From contig NC_092671.1 in the NCBI RefSeq assembly GCF_964355755.1, positions 37,837,304 to 37,901,303 on the forward strand: DNA of 64,000 nt, in the 5' to 3' direction. Under the pieces are notes generated by a model that did not search any database, was not told where the DNA came from, and saw only the letters and a list, made by a program, of their open reading frames with translations. This DNA is from Antedon mediterranea. Its lineage: Eukaryota > Echinodermata > Crinoidea > Comatulida > Antedonidae. The stretch's first letter is position 1. Each line of letters starts with the position of its first letter. Positions 34,338 to 44,771 of the stretch are shown here, one piece after another. The translations under genes and the position numbers were made by a program.

Positions 34338-35110
34338 AGTATAACTTTTACTGGACGAGTACTGGCTAGTATTCATTAAAAAAAACCAATACCGGTAACT
34401 AGCAATAATGATGTCTTTCCGCTTTTTTGCTGGAGACAGACGGTAGTGTTAACTCAGTTTGACACCAACACAATGTACAAATATACTTATTTATTAAATT
34501 AAAAGCTACAAACCTTTCTATAAGTTTATGGACACTTAAAAATGAACGCAATAACTATTTATATTTTCATATGGTATTTTTAATATTAAGATTGTAACGT
34601 TTATTTTACCTCATTCTAATTATATAGCGAGTTATAAACCTTAAATCTAGATTGGAGGTTTTCTTTTTAATTCAAAACTTTGTATTTGTTGAACACAGTA
34701 TTTTGTAGTATTAAATATAAGAAGGAATTCGCCTGTTGCCACTTAACTGCCACTTCTTTGCGTTCTTTTTACACGAATACAATACGAGTTAAAGTATTCA
34801 TCATAATAATATGAACGTGTTACCTTTGTTTTTTGGCAAATAAACATGTCATAATGTTTCATAATTTTATTCGTAACGGAAAACAATATTTTTATATTAC
34901 CGGAACTTAAAATATCTCTATAGGCCTATTTACAGACAGTTATACAAAACGAAAGTTATACCTATACTCAACGGTTATACCAATTAGATATCGCTCATAA
35001 ATTCCATTATTACAAATTATTGTAAAATGTCAGCATCTAACACCTCGAATAATTACGGTGGTATGAATAAAGAATGAGATAAATCGAATAAATTACACGT
35101 AATGTCATAA
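34338..35110. other. AT-rich non-coding DNA
   Basis: No coding signal or recognisable repeat between the family-B MITE and the duplicated region downstream of the next minus-strand gene. Confidence 0.3.
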
Positions 35111-35111
35111 T

Positions 35112-35487
35112 AGATCACGTGAGAATTAATAACATAGATGGATATTACACGAATTGGAATCAGTTTAAACGTTAATATTATCTTATTATTAATGTAGCGT
35201 ATTTTCTGCACTTGTACCACTGTCGAACCTGACGAGTGCAATATAATAAATAAATGCATTGACGATGACGAAAGCTATAGTAAGAACAAAATAAGTTGAT
35301 TTGTTCAGATCACGTGAGCATTAATAACACAATGGATATTATACGAATTGGAGTCGGTTTAAAAGTTAATAATAGTAAATACTGTATTGACAATAATGTC
35401 CACTATCGAACGGTGCAATATAATGAATAAATGCATTGGGCGATGACGAAAGTTTAGTGAGAGCTAAATAAGTTGATTTGTTCATAA
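35112..35487. repeat. direct tandem duplication of about 197 bp
   Basis: Unit 1 (35112-35308) and unit 2 (35309-35487) both begin GATCACGTGAG-ATTAATAACA and both contain GTGCAATATAATGAATAAATGCATT and GATGACGAAAG (short segments, each matching with few changes). It lies immediately past the stop codon of the minus-strand 493-residue gene. Confidence 0.8.
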
Positions 35488-35494
35488 TTAAATA

Positions 35495-36976
35495 TTATAC
35501 TATGTCTGTAATTCCAGGGAGGAAAATGTGAATCGATTTAGTGTTCTCCGTGCAGTCGTCACTAACGATCGGTGAGCTCGTGGTGGCACTGTACGAGGAG
35601 TCTACAGAGTCTCGCCAGCCAATCGGGGTGTTGGCTGGTGTGTATGGCTCACACTCCTCAACATGATAAAATGAATGTACTAGTTGTTCGGTAACGTTAT
35701 CTTCTAAGTCACTCATTAAAGAATTTTCTCTCGTAGTTTTACTTGTTTTCATTTGTAACCGAGCAATATTAGGTGTCTGGTTTTTGGCGCCCGCGCGGTA
35801 TAGTCTCGGTAATCCAGACTCTTGCTGATGGTGCTTTCCATTGCCTCCATTCCAGTCGTTTACGCTTAATTCGTAAGGTTGTAATAGACCTCTTTTAAAT
35901 GCTATCGTAGCTGCTGTCCGAGGGCTTGTTCTACCCGGTGAATATTCTCCCCAGCTTGCATAAGGTTCGTATGAATTGGAGCATATTTCATCAAGAAATA
36001 GCGGAACGCAGTGAGGGGGGACACGTTTATGAATCGAATGTCTACATTCATCATGTATGTCGTCTGTTCGATGCGTTTTCAAATCGTGATCATTTCCTGT
36101 GAATTTGGTTTTCCGGTAACTTTTAGCTTGCGAGTTTAAGATATTTAGACGCTGTCTTTGTTGCGTCACACGCTCGTTTCTTAAGTTTGAATTTGTTACC
36201 GAATAAGAAGAGACCGTACTCGGATGTTTCAAATTATTGTCCGGAAAAATCCGAGGTTCGTTCGATCGTCTGTTCGGTTGTGATCTCGTCATCATTGTAA
36301 ACCCGAGTTTTGAATCGGTTCGTAATTGTCGATGTCGAGTGCCATTTTTAGATGATTTTGGAAGTTTATATAAAGGTACTGTTTGTCTTGGATTGCTTGT
36401 CTTTTTATGTGTGTTTTGAACATCATCTTGTTTTGACGTCATGCCCTCGTTTTCATCTAATTTAATGTTAACCATCTTCATTATATTGTACATGTTTAAC
36501 TTATCAGGATCTTGTACGCTTATGACGTCATCATTTACACTTCTATTATCCTGATGCGTTAAAGCAGGTTCTGTTGCGCGCGCTGATTCTGTTTTGGACT
36601 TTTCTGTATCAGTTTTAATTGGACTATTCGTAATGTTTTCTCCAGCATACTTTCTCATTTCATTTGTATTTTCTCCGTTTCCGTCGTCGCTCATAACAAG
36701 GTGTTCAATATGTTCAAACCTCTTTCTAAAACTGTTCTGTCTATCTTTGAGTGAACCCATATACCGTACACCTGAACCAATGGGAAGGCTGCTTCGTGTA
36801 ACTGCCAACACTGGATACTGTCGTTCGCTCGAGTATCCGAGCGCCTTCTGTGATGTTAGATCTGTGATTATGCATGAGTTATGTCCATCTACGCCTTCCA
36901 TTGGTTGTTGTTGAATGCTGGTAATTTGCATTGCGGGACAATTTATTGATGATTTTAAGGCGAAACACGTTGACAT
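35495..36976 (-). CDS. uncharacterised Ser/Thr/Asn-rich protein, 493 residues, intronless coding region
   Basis: I do not recognise it. I start at MSTCFALKSS because a good acceptor (TTTTCATGTTTACGTTTCAG) ends 9 bases before that ATG; the frame stays open further upstream into the intron, which I take as chance. The sequence is hydrophilic and probably disordered for its first 300 residues. The C-terminal third is less biased (VPPHCVPLFLDEICSNSYEP, SWGEYSPGRTSPRTAATIAF, HSFYHVEECEPYTPANTPIG) and may contain a conserved segment. No transmembrane segment, no zinc-binding pattern, and unlike its three minus-strand counterparts no RVxF motif. It shares with them strand, single coding exon and composition, but I see no convincing sequence homology. 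Confidence 0.72.
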   Translation of the reverse strand: MSTCFALKSSINCPAMQITSIQQQPMEGVDGHNSCIITDLTSQKALGYSSERQYPVLAVTRSSLPIGSGVRYMGSLKDRQNSFRKRFEHIEHLVMSDDGNGENTNEMRKYAGENITNSPIKTDTEKSKTESARATEPALTHQDNRSVNDDVISVQDPDKLNMYNIMKMVNIKLDENEGMTSKQDDVQNTHKKTSNPRQTVPLYKLPKSSKNGTRHRQLRTDSKLGFTMMTRSQPNRRSNEPRIFPDNNLKHPSTVSSYSVTNSNLRNERVTQQRQRLNILNSQAKSYRKTKFTGNDHDLKTHRTDDIHDECRHSIHKRVPPHCVPLFLDEICSNSYEPYASWGEYSPGRTSPRTAATIAFKRGLLQPYELSVNDWNGGNGKHHQQESGLPRLYRAGAKNQTPNIARLQMKTSKTTRENSLMSDLEDNVTEQLVHSFYHVEECEPYTPANTPIGWRDSVDSSYSATTSSPIVSDDCTENTKSIHIFLPGITDIV

Positions 36977-37040
36977 GTTATTGCTCTGAAACGTAAACAT
37001 GAAAATATTAGAATAAAAAAACATGCGTGTTGTTTTCCGT

Positions 37041-37234
37041 AAAGCGTGGTTCCCACTGGCGGCGTAACGTAACGCAACCTACGCAACGTAAGAAAATGCC
37101 CTTCCAATAATTGTGTGAAATCAAACCTACGATGTTCTGCAGCACTATTGGGTCGTCGGTTCCCACTTTTGATTACGCAATACATCACGTTGTGTCGATA
37201 CGTTACGTTGCGTTCTTTTAGGAACCACGCTTTA
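37041..37234. mobile_element. family-B MITE, diverged copy 2
   Basis: Ends AAAGCGTGGTTCCCACTGGC and AGGAACCACGCTTTA. More diverged internally than the other two copies. It lies in the presumed first intron of the 493-residue gene, 65 bp upstream of the acceptor. Confidence 0.7.
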
Positions 37235-37794
37235 GCCCACCTTAATACTAAGATTTTCAGTACCCTTCTTTTCGATTTAACGGGACACACAGAGGAAAGC
37301 TTTTGATTTGTGTTATTTGCAATAAATGCGGATTCACACCTGTGGTTCAATTTCGACATCTATTACGTCAATTAATTGGCGTTATCACCTTAAATCTAGG
37401 AGGGGCTAGGCAATTGTTTGGCATGACTGTTTACCATGTAAACACATTTGAAGTGTTACAAACCAATAAATCCAAATATTTTGCACAGTAATTGATGACT
37501 TTGTAGCTTTTTAACTCAGTATTACCTATTTGGAATTGTAGGTCCTTTTTACAGGAAACAAATTTAATTTTTAAGTTGAGTTGTGAAGTTACGATTGTTT
37601 AGTACAAGATAAGGATAAACAAACCGGCTTGTCAAAACACAGATTTGATGGATTGTTCTATTTGAATACAGTTACAAGTTGGTAAATATGATCATAACTT
37701 TATCAAAAAGAGATTGCCTAAATTCAAGTTCCCAAATATTATAGTACAGTACTCTCTAGTTGTCACATATCTCTCATAATATACTCGATAAAGC

Positions 37795-38285
37795 CTCGTC
37801 GCCTCGTGAAATACAGTACTCGATAAAACCTCGTCACATAATCCATATAACATTGCCACATACTTGATAAAACCTCGTCACATACTCGATAAGACCTCGT
37901 CACATACTCGACAAAACCTCGTCACATACTCGATAAAACCTCGTCACATACTCGATAAAACCTCGTCACATACTCGATAAAACCTCGTCACATACTCGAT
38001 AAAACCTCGTCACATACTCGATAAAGCCTCGTCGCTTCGTCACATACTCGATAAAGCCTCTTCGCTTCGTCACATACTCGATACAACCTCGTCACATACT
38101 CGATACAACCTCGTCACATACTCGATAAAGCCTCGTCGCTTCGTCACATACTCGATAAAGCCTCTTCGCTTCGTCACATACTCGATAAAACCTCGTCACA
38201 TTCTCCATACAACCTTACCATATAGGCCTACTAGATAAACCTCATCACATACTCGAGAAAATCTCGTCACATACTCGATCACACA
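37795..38285 (+). repeat. 22-bp minisatellite
   Basis: About 20 units of CATACTCGATAAAACCTCGT-CA type. A variant block carrying GATAAAGCCTCGTCGCTTCG and GATAAAGCCTCTTCGCTTCG occurs twice in the same order (from about 38012 and from about 38117), so part of the array was itself duplicated. Confidence 0.9.
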
Positions 38286-38290
38286 TTTAG

Positions 38291-38890
38291 GCCTACGTTA
38301 TGAAATGAATAGATCCTCATTCATACAGATACAACAACGCAATACTGTATGTGTATGTTGAATCTGTTCTTTCGGTTCACCTTGGACTACTGATAATATT
38401 AATGCTAACGAACAATAGAAGTCATGGTGTTGTTGACGCTCGAGATCTTCTTCTTATTGTCTATCTTCGATCCTGGATTAACTCGAGTAATTAAATGAAA
38501 GAAATCACTTGCACATCGGGCAAAATGGTACCAGTTTATAATAATTAGTCATTTCGCCCTATTCATGGTCTGTGACAAACATTAATGTAACCCGGTGTGT
38601 GCAGGCCTATCAAGTGTAAAAAGGTGTGAAATCACTGAATAGCATATGACAGCTTGAATATGTCATGCTTACATACATTAATTTATATTGATGTATCGTG
38701 TTTAACCAAATTAATCTGATATCAATGTACACCATGGCTACGTACGCGCGTTGTTACTAGCATTGGAAACAATATTTATAACCATTTTATTCGAAGATAG
38801 GTCGAAGCATATAATTTTTCATCGTAGTTTTAATAAAGGTATGCCTTTATTGTATAGGCCTAACGGTATTGGCAATAAATGTATTTCTGA
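38291..38890. other. AT-rich non-coding DNA
   Basis: No gene, tandem repeat or MITE end recognised between the 22-bp minisatellite and the next duplicated segment. Confidence 0.3.
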
Positions 38891-40080
38891 GAAGAAATAT
38901 TTTGTGTAGATTATATATAATTTATTATTTAATACGTAAGTCCATGCTATTTGATGCGCACGTTATCACAATGCGTGAATTAGGCCTACTGGATGAAATA
39001 GGTCCGAAATATGTCCGATTAATTATCATTCTTTCAAGACAAATCAATACAATAGTTGTCTAAAATAATAATTTGAGGTGTAAAAAGCAAATCTTACCCG
39101 CCCTTCTGCATCATACAGCTGACCAAGGTACAGAGGCCTATTGAAAATTGGAATAATACGACAGCAGAAATCACGTCAGTGTGTTTAGATACACTATCTT
39201 ATACAAAATGCCTGGTCTCGCTTCACTTTCAATCGATTTTAAAACAAGTGACGTTCTCGGCCTTCCGCGAAAAAAAAAACCAATTTATGGACATGCGCAT
39301 TGCGGATAGTCGGTGCTGAGTGTACTATGAAAGAATTCTTCTTCGTGGAATTACATTATAAGACACGATTGGTGATTTAATTTCTCCATTTTAATAATTA
39401 TTTTAACTGACTTGACTAATGTTTTCAAACAATTTAGCACTTTAGATTTTTTTTACTGGAATCTTGTTCTTTTTGATATAGGCAGACCCGACTCAAGATC
39501 CTGTATCTTTCTGGGATCTTGCCTTCTTCCTTCCCCCAGATTTCTTAGATGTTATTTTTTATTCATTCCATTATTGTTTAAATCTTAAAAGGAAGTAAAT
39601 AAATGTTATTTTGAATTGAATAGGCCTATGTTATGCTAACAAAACACTTGAGATATTAGATTTGTATTTATATAGGCCTACCTTTCACTTTTTTAATTTC
39701 TTGAGCTTTCGGCTGGATGTTATCGTCGTACAAAGTTCGATACGTCGTCTTATTATCTTTTATAATATTAAATGCAATATTCCATAGTTCTTTATTCATT
39801 CTCCCTTCGTTTAAAATGTCAAGCACGCTTGTTAAACCATTGCAAAATCTACGTCTGTTCACGTGGATATAATAAGACAGAGAAACAACCAGTTGGCCAT
39901 GACACGGTAGATAGATATTTCTTTTAGATTACTACAAATTTGATTCGACTATTTAATACGTAAGTCGACTATTGCGGCGCGCACGTCATCATAATGCGTG
40001 AATTACTGGATGAAATCTACGTCTGTTTACGTGGAAAAAATAAGACAGAGAAACAACCAGTTGGCCATGAAACGGTAATG
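38891..40080. repeat. tandem duplication of a ~175-bp unit, first copy split by ~845 bp
   Basis: Segment A (38891-38999) and segment B (39846-39910) are separated by 845 bp, while their second copies (A' 39911-40015, B' 40016-40080) are joined directly. Shared strings include ATTTAATACGTAAGTC, AATGCGTGAATTA and CAACCAGTTGGCCATGA. The joint has AAAT at both edges of the interrupting block. Confidence 0.75.
39681..39847 (-). CDS. possible isolated coding exon, gene unknown
   Basis: On the minus strand a 56-codon open stretch (containing LTSVLDILNEGRMNKELWNI and TTYRTLYDDN) is bordered by a pyrimidine-rich acceptor (CCACGTGAACAG) and a GTAGGC donor. The translation has the amphipathic look of a helical protein rather than random AT-rich DNA. 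No partner exon was found, and the acceptor region is duplicated at 40016-40080 without the exon body. It may be a real exon, a decayed one or chance. Confidence 0.25.
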
Positions 40081-40458
40081 ATGGTTTTATCAGTCCTGGA
40101 AATGACGTTTCTTGAACAAAAGGTTTGGTGGAAATTATCGTTTATGGTCATGCGTAGCATATGCACAATTTAATATGTGTATGATTGATAGCGATAAGAC
40201 GGAAATTTTATAATACTGCACCCGAAGTAAAAGCATATTAAAATTCTAGCTGCCATCGATCAGCTTGCAGACGAAAATAAATGATACAAAAGAAATCAAA
40301 TTATATAAGCAACGAACATGCACAAAACCAGAATTTTGACTTCAGTTATATTATTAATTGTACGGCTATATATTTATAACTGTCTTCACAACTTTCGCGG
40401 TGAAGTTAATTTTATAAATTTGCAGCAATATTACATAATTTTGATCCAAGTTTTCAGG

Positions 40459-40720
40459 GAATAGTTCGTGCGAATCAAACGATGGTCTCTGATTGCGCTT
40501 TTTTTTACAATAAATATTTTTCATCCATGGGTTCCAAATTATTGCATGACCATACCACCTGTATACAGTTTGTATTATTTAGTGAATTACCAATGTTAAT
40601 GTGTGTTACGTTATTTGTGGTATATTCGCACGATCTGAATATCACCGGCTCTTCAATAAGTTCCACGCAAATAGTTCGCGCGAATATCAAACACTATGGT
40701 TCTTGATTGCGAATTTTTTC
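40459..40720. repeat. pair of ~48-bp direct repeats
   Basis: AATAGTTCG-GCGAAT-CAAAC, then TTGATTGCG, occur at 40459-40507 and 40669-40720, about 211 bp apart, in the same orientation. The DNA between them is not recognisable. Confidence 0.6.
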
Positions 40721-40794
40721 GCGCCACAAAATATATATGAAAATATGAAAACAAATGCGTATTTATAGCCAACGCGTCCAAAGCACGAATTCAC

Positions 40795-40939
40795 TAAAGC
40801 TCTGTCTACACTATCAAACTTTATGTGACATAAACATGTGATGTGCCCATATATGGACATGATGATGTCACAGCACTGCCATATTTGGGCACATTATACT
40901 TTTTTGTCAAACTATTTTGATAGTGCAGACAGAGCTTTA
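40795..40939 (-). mobile_element. family-A MITE copy 18
   Basis: TAAAGCTCTGTCTACACTAT to GATAGTGCAGACAGAGCTTT. First copy after a 22-kb gap. Confidence 0.88.
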
Positions 40940-41271
40940 GTGGAAAACAGGCTTTAGTATAAAATTAAAGCCTGTTTTCCTGTTATGTTTATTCGTATTT
41001 ATGTGTCTGCATGGTGTCATTTAAAAAGAACAATAATAATTTAAATAGACCTACTCAAAGACAACATATTATTAAAGTTAGCAACGTGGTGTCTGAGAAA
41101 GTGATACCTGCTCACAATAATGTGCCCATGCATATGATGACATTAATTACGGGTTTGAGACTAACAATGTAAGATAGACTGTAGAAAACATGTCGAGTTT
41201 CTGTTTTTTACAGTCAACACATGTTTTACACAGGTAAATTACGATTACATATAAATTAAGTTTTAAAACTT

Positions 41272-41352
41272 CAAGCTCTGTCTACACTATCAAGCTCATT
41301 TAAGCATACCACTATGGGCACATCACACTAGTTTGATAGTGTATAGAGCTTA
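41272..41352 (-). mobile_element. family-A MITE copy 19 (81 bp, internally deleted)
   Basis: CAAGCTCTGTCTACACTATC to AGTTTGATAGTGTATAGAGC, with a shortened interior. Confidence 0.8.
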
Positions 41353-41360
41353 AATCTATT

Positions 41361-41527
41361 AATTATCAAACTTTTTGTGACAAAAAAAGTGATGTGACCA
41401 TATATGAACATGATGATGGCTTATCACTACAATATTTGGGCATATCACTACCATATTTTGGCATATCACTACCATATTTTGGCACATCACTTTGTCAAAC
41501 TAGTTTGATAGTGTAGACAGAGCTTTA
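41361..41527 (-). mobile_element. family-A MITE copy 20
   Basis: Left terminus diverged (AATTATCAAACTTTTTGTGA); three CATATCACTACCATATTTTG-type units; right end intact. Next to copy 19. Confidence 0.85.
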
Positions 41528-41751
41528 AGTTTCAAAATATGTTTGGAAACTTACCTGCTAAGCAAATTTGGATTCACGCTAGCGATCATAGAACATGTTG
41601 CTTCCAAGGAAACATAATGTCATATGGATTTAATGTCAATATGTCAATTCAACAAAATATTAGCATTAGGACTGACGCTCTTGACTGATCGATGACAAGA
41701 TAACATGTTTATTATAATTGTTCAAATATGAGCACAAAATAATTTAGTAGT

Positions 41752-41820
41752 GGAGCTGTAGCTTGGTGGTTAACGTGCTTGCCTTCTAATCCCAGGGTAC
41801 AGGGTTCAATCCTGACCTAG
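41752..41820 (+). mobile_element. tRNA-derived SINE head
   Basis: TAGCTTGGTGGTTAAC resembles a pol III A box and GGTTCAATCC a B box, with an anticodon-like CTTCTAA loop between them. The 5' and 3' acceptor-stem halves do not pair, so this is not a functional tRNA gene. Confidence 0.55.
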
Positions 41821-41930
41821 TGCCGGGGTTCAATCCTGACCTGGTGCCAGGGGTCAATCCTGACCTAGTACCGGGGTTTAATCCTGACCTAGTGCCAGGG
41901 TTCAATCCTAACTAGTACCCAGGGTTGTAA
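41799..41930 (+). repeat. tandem array of the SINE B-box segment
   Basis: Five copies of a ~25-bp unit (GGGTTCAATCCTGACCTAGT plus GCC-G) begin exactly in the T-arm of the tRNA-like head, giving five successive B-box-like sequences. Confidence 0.8.
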
Positions 41931-42951
41931 CTCTCGAATTTGTCAACTCCACTCCCTAAACTTCAAATGAGATTTAGTTTATAAGCACGATACATGATAA
42001 AATCCATCCTGTAATTGGTGAGTGTGTGCACGCTGTTGGATGCGTATGAATTTTTTTTTTAAAGAAAAGGTAATGGTAACGGCCAAAAATTGTATTATTT
42101 CGTTTAAAAAGTGAATTCCCTCATTATATTGACTACTTCTAATGCACTATATTTAGCCAGGTTTTATTTGTCTTGATTTTAAAATATTTTAATGAAAATT
42201 ATTTCAAACCAATAAAAAACAAAGCAATATGGCTGTGTCGCGCGTGCTCAAATTTGAGTTATTGTTTACCGACCGACATAGTGAGCTGTAGAGTCGCGTT
42301 TGCGACTAAAAACCCCGTTATAATACCAGATAAAGGAAGATGCTGTTTTTATTGTTGCGAAATTAATTGAACACAATAAATTTTATTCGTTTAGAAAATT
42401 AACTTTTTTAATATCTTCCTGAAATATGTAACATCTGAGTCCATAGTGCATAGAGACTATATGTATTATGCGATATACAAATTTACAACCATTAACCATT
42501 AAATAAAGTCGCCTCAATCCATACTTTAACTCGTGACTGTGTTGACTATTTGGCACCAACGGCCGCCCATAATGCTATGTTACCGAAGTTAATATTTAGC
42601 ATATTAAACATTGCCAATGTATATAATATTAACCCTATGGACATAATCGCCAACTCATTATTTTAACAGATGATGATGGAATAAACTTCGTTTATCAATG
42701 CGATAGGATCAAAACACGTGTAAATTTATCTAGTAATAACCATACCTATCTAGATAACAACATCGTATTATCTTTATTTCAAATAAGTTTCACTAAAAAT
42801 ATTTGCAAATCAACGCCATATTATGCATGGTAAATATAATTAGTTAATATTTGTGAAGAGCAGCGGTAATTTCGTTTCCATAAATGAATTTAGGCTTAAT
42901 CAGGGGCAGATTTAATGGACATCCCTAAATGTCGCAAATTGTACTGCAAAA

Positions 42952-43782
42952 GATAGGACAATCAATTTAAGCTCAGCCCCTCATTTCAGGCCCTGCCACC
43001 ATGCAAAAGATAGGACATCAATTTAAGCTCAGCCCCTCATTTCAGGCCCTGCCACCATGCAAAAGATAGGACATCAATTTAAGCTCAGCCCCTCATTTCA
43101 TGCCCTGCCACCATGCAAAAGATAGGACATCAATTTAAGCTCAGCCCCTCATGTCAGGCCCTGCCACCATGCAAAAGATAGGATATCAATTTAAGCTCAG
43201 CCCCTCATTTTAGGCCCTGCCACCATGCAAAAGATAGGACATCAATTTAAGCTCAGCCCCTCATTTCAGGCCCTGCCACCATGCAAAAGATAGGACATCA
43301 ATTTAAGCTCAGCCCTCATTTCAGGCCCTGCCACCATGCAATAGATAGGACATCAATTTAAGCTCAGCCCTCATTTCAGGCCCTGCCACCATGTAAAAGA
43401 TAGGACATCAATTTAAGCTCAGCCGCTCATTTCAGGCCCTGCCACCATGCAAAAGATAGGATATCAATTTAAGCTCAGCCCCTCATTTTAGGCCCTGCCA
43501 CCATGCAAAAGATAGGACATCAATTTAAGCTCAGCCCCTCATTTCAGGCCCTGCCACCATGCAAAAGATAGGACATCAATTTAAGCTCAGCCCTCATTTC
43601 AGGCCCTGCCACCATGCAATAGATAGGACATCAATTTAAGCTCAGCCCTCATTTCAGGCCCTGCCACCATGTAAAAGATAGGACATCAATTTAAGCTCAG
43701 CCGCTCATTTCAGGCCCTGCCACCATGCAAAAGATAGGACATCAATTTAAGCTCAGCCCCTCATTTTAGGCCCTGCCACCCC
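42952..43782 (+). repeat. 56-bp minisatellite with a 278-bp higher-order unit
   Basis: About 15 units containing AAGATAGGACATCAATTTAA, GCTCAGCCCCTCATTTCAGG and CCCTGCCACCATG. Five consecutive units with their private variants (GGATATC, CATTTTAGG, GCAATAG, GTAAAAG, GCCGCTC) recur in order from 43181 and from 43459. The array ends in a run of 14-15 C. Confidence 0.93.
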
Positions 43783-43987
43783 CCCCCCCCCCTATTTAAA
43801 ATCCTCTGAGGTCCCTTAAAAGTTCCCTTAACTATTCAGTACCTTGGTTGTGCTGACGATTCTGTATGTGCGAGTACTATGCCTACTTGTAGATGGCCCC
43901 AGTCTAGGCTAGGTAGAGATGCTAGGCCCCCCTGTTGTTCTGCCCACTAACCAGCCTAGGATTCATATGTTTGGTTTGAGAGCATCA

Positions 43988-44081
43988 TTTGGATTTGCAC
44001 AGTATACGATATATTGGAAACACTTAGCAGTGGAGGATAATTTAAGTGTTTCCAATATATCGTATACTGTGCAAATCCAAA
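43988..44081. repeat. perfect 39-bp inverted repeat
   Basis: Left arm 43988-44026 and right arm 44043-44081 are exact reverse complements, with a 16-base spacer. The arms start TTTGGATTTGCACAG and include CGATATATTGG. No second copy was seen in the window. Confidence 0.95.
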
Positions 44082-44350
44082 TTTAAATGAATATAGAGTT
44101 CATTGGCTCCACACTGCATTTCAAATTTACATACATTGCAGGTGTAAAACGTAAAGATGATATAACCTGACGGTGATATTATTAGGTTGGCAATCACCAT
44201 GTGAGTATAAGAATGTTACCGTATTTAGCTGCAGACTAAGTTTTGTTCATGTTGCCTTGCATAGTATAAGTTTTCGGCATGGTTTGTGAATACCGTGTAA
44301 CGTAAGTCAAGCCTCTTTTTGAAACCATCCTAAAATCTACCACATTATTT

Positions 44351-44514
44351 GCAAATTAGTTGGAAAAAGACTGATGTGCCCAAATATTGTAGTGATGTGC
44401 CCAAATATGGTAGTGATATGCCCAAATATGGTAGTGATATGCCATCATCGTGCCAATATATTATGGGCACATCACATTTTGTTATATAAAGTTTGATAGT
44501 GTGGACAAAGCTTA
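44351..44514 (+). mobile_element. family-A MITE copy 21
   Basis: Left terminus diverged; three GTGATATGCCCAAATATGG units; right end GATAGTGTGGACAAAGCTTA. Confidence 0.8.
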
Positions 44515-44671
44515 AGTCATGTTTAGTTGCCACTGGCACACTGTTACTTAAAGTACGTTTGGTTTTGTGGATACCGTATGTTTATCTCAATTTCCCTGTT
44601 AGCAAAACTGTATTCTGTAAAACACACTTAATTTTTATAAAATATAGCAATTTTCAAACCACTGGAAGGTT

Positions 44672-44771
44672 TAAGCTCTGTCTATGGACCTGATGATGTC
44701 ATAGCACTACCATATTTGGGCACATCACTCTTTTTTTGTCAAACTGGCTTGATAGTGTAGACAGAGATTTA
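44672..44771 (-). mobile_element. family-A MITE copy 22 (short)
   Basis: TAAGCTCTGTCTATGGAC, missing the inner left arm; right end GATAGTGTAGACAGAGATTT. Confidence 0.8.

Noticed and set aside
36977-37024. N-terminal extension of the 493-residue protein (16 codons)
   Set aside because: It lies upstream of a strong acceptor, so it is most likely intron.
37795-38285. Possible CRISPR-like array
   Set aside because: Units are contiguous with no unique spacers, and the genome is eukaryotic; it is a minisatellite.
42173-42370. 65-codon + strand open frame
   Set aside because: No domain, no splice context, unrelated to neighbours.
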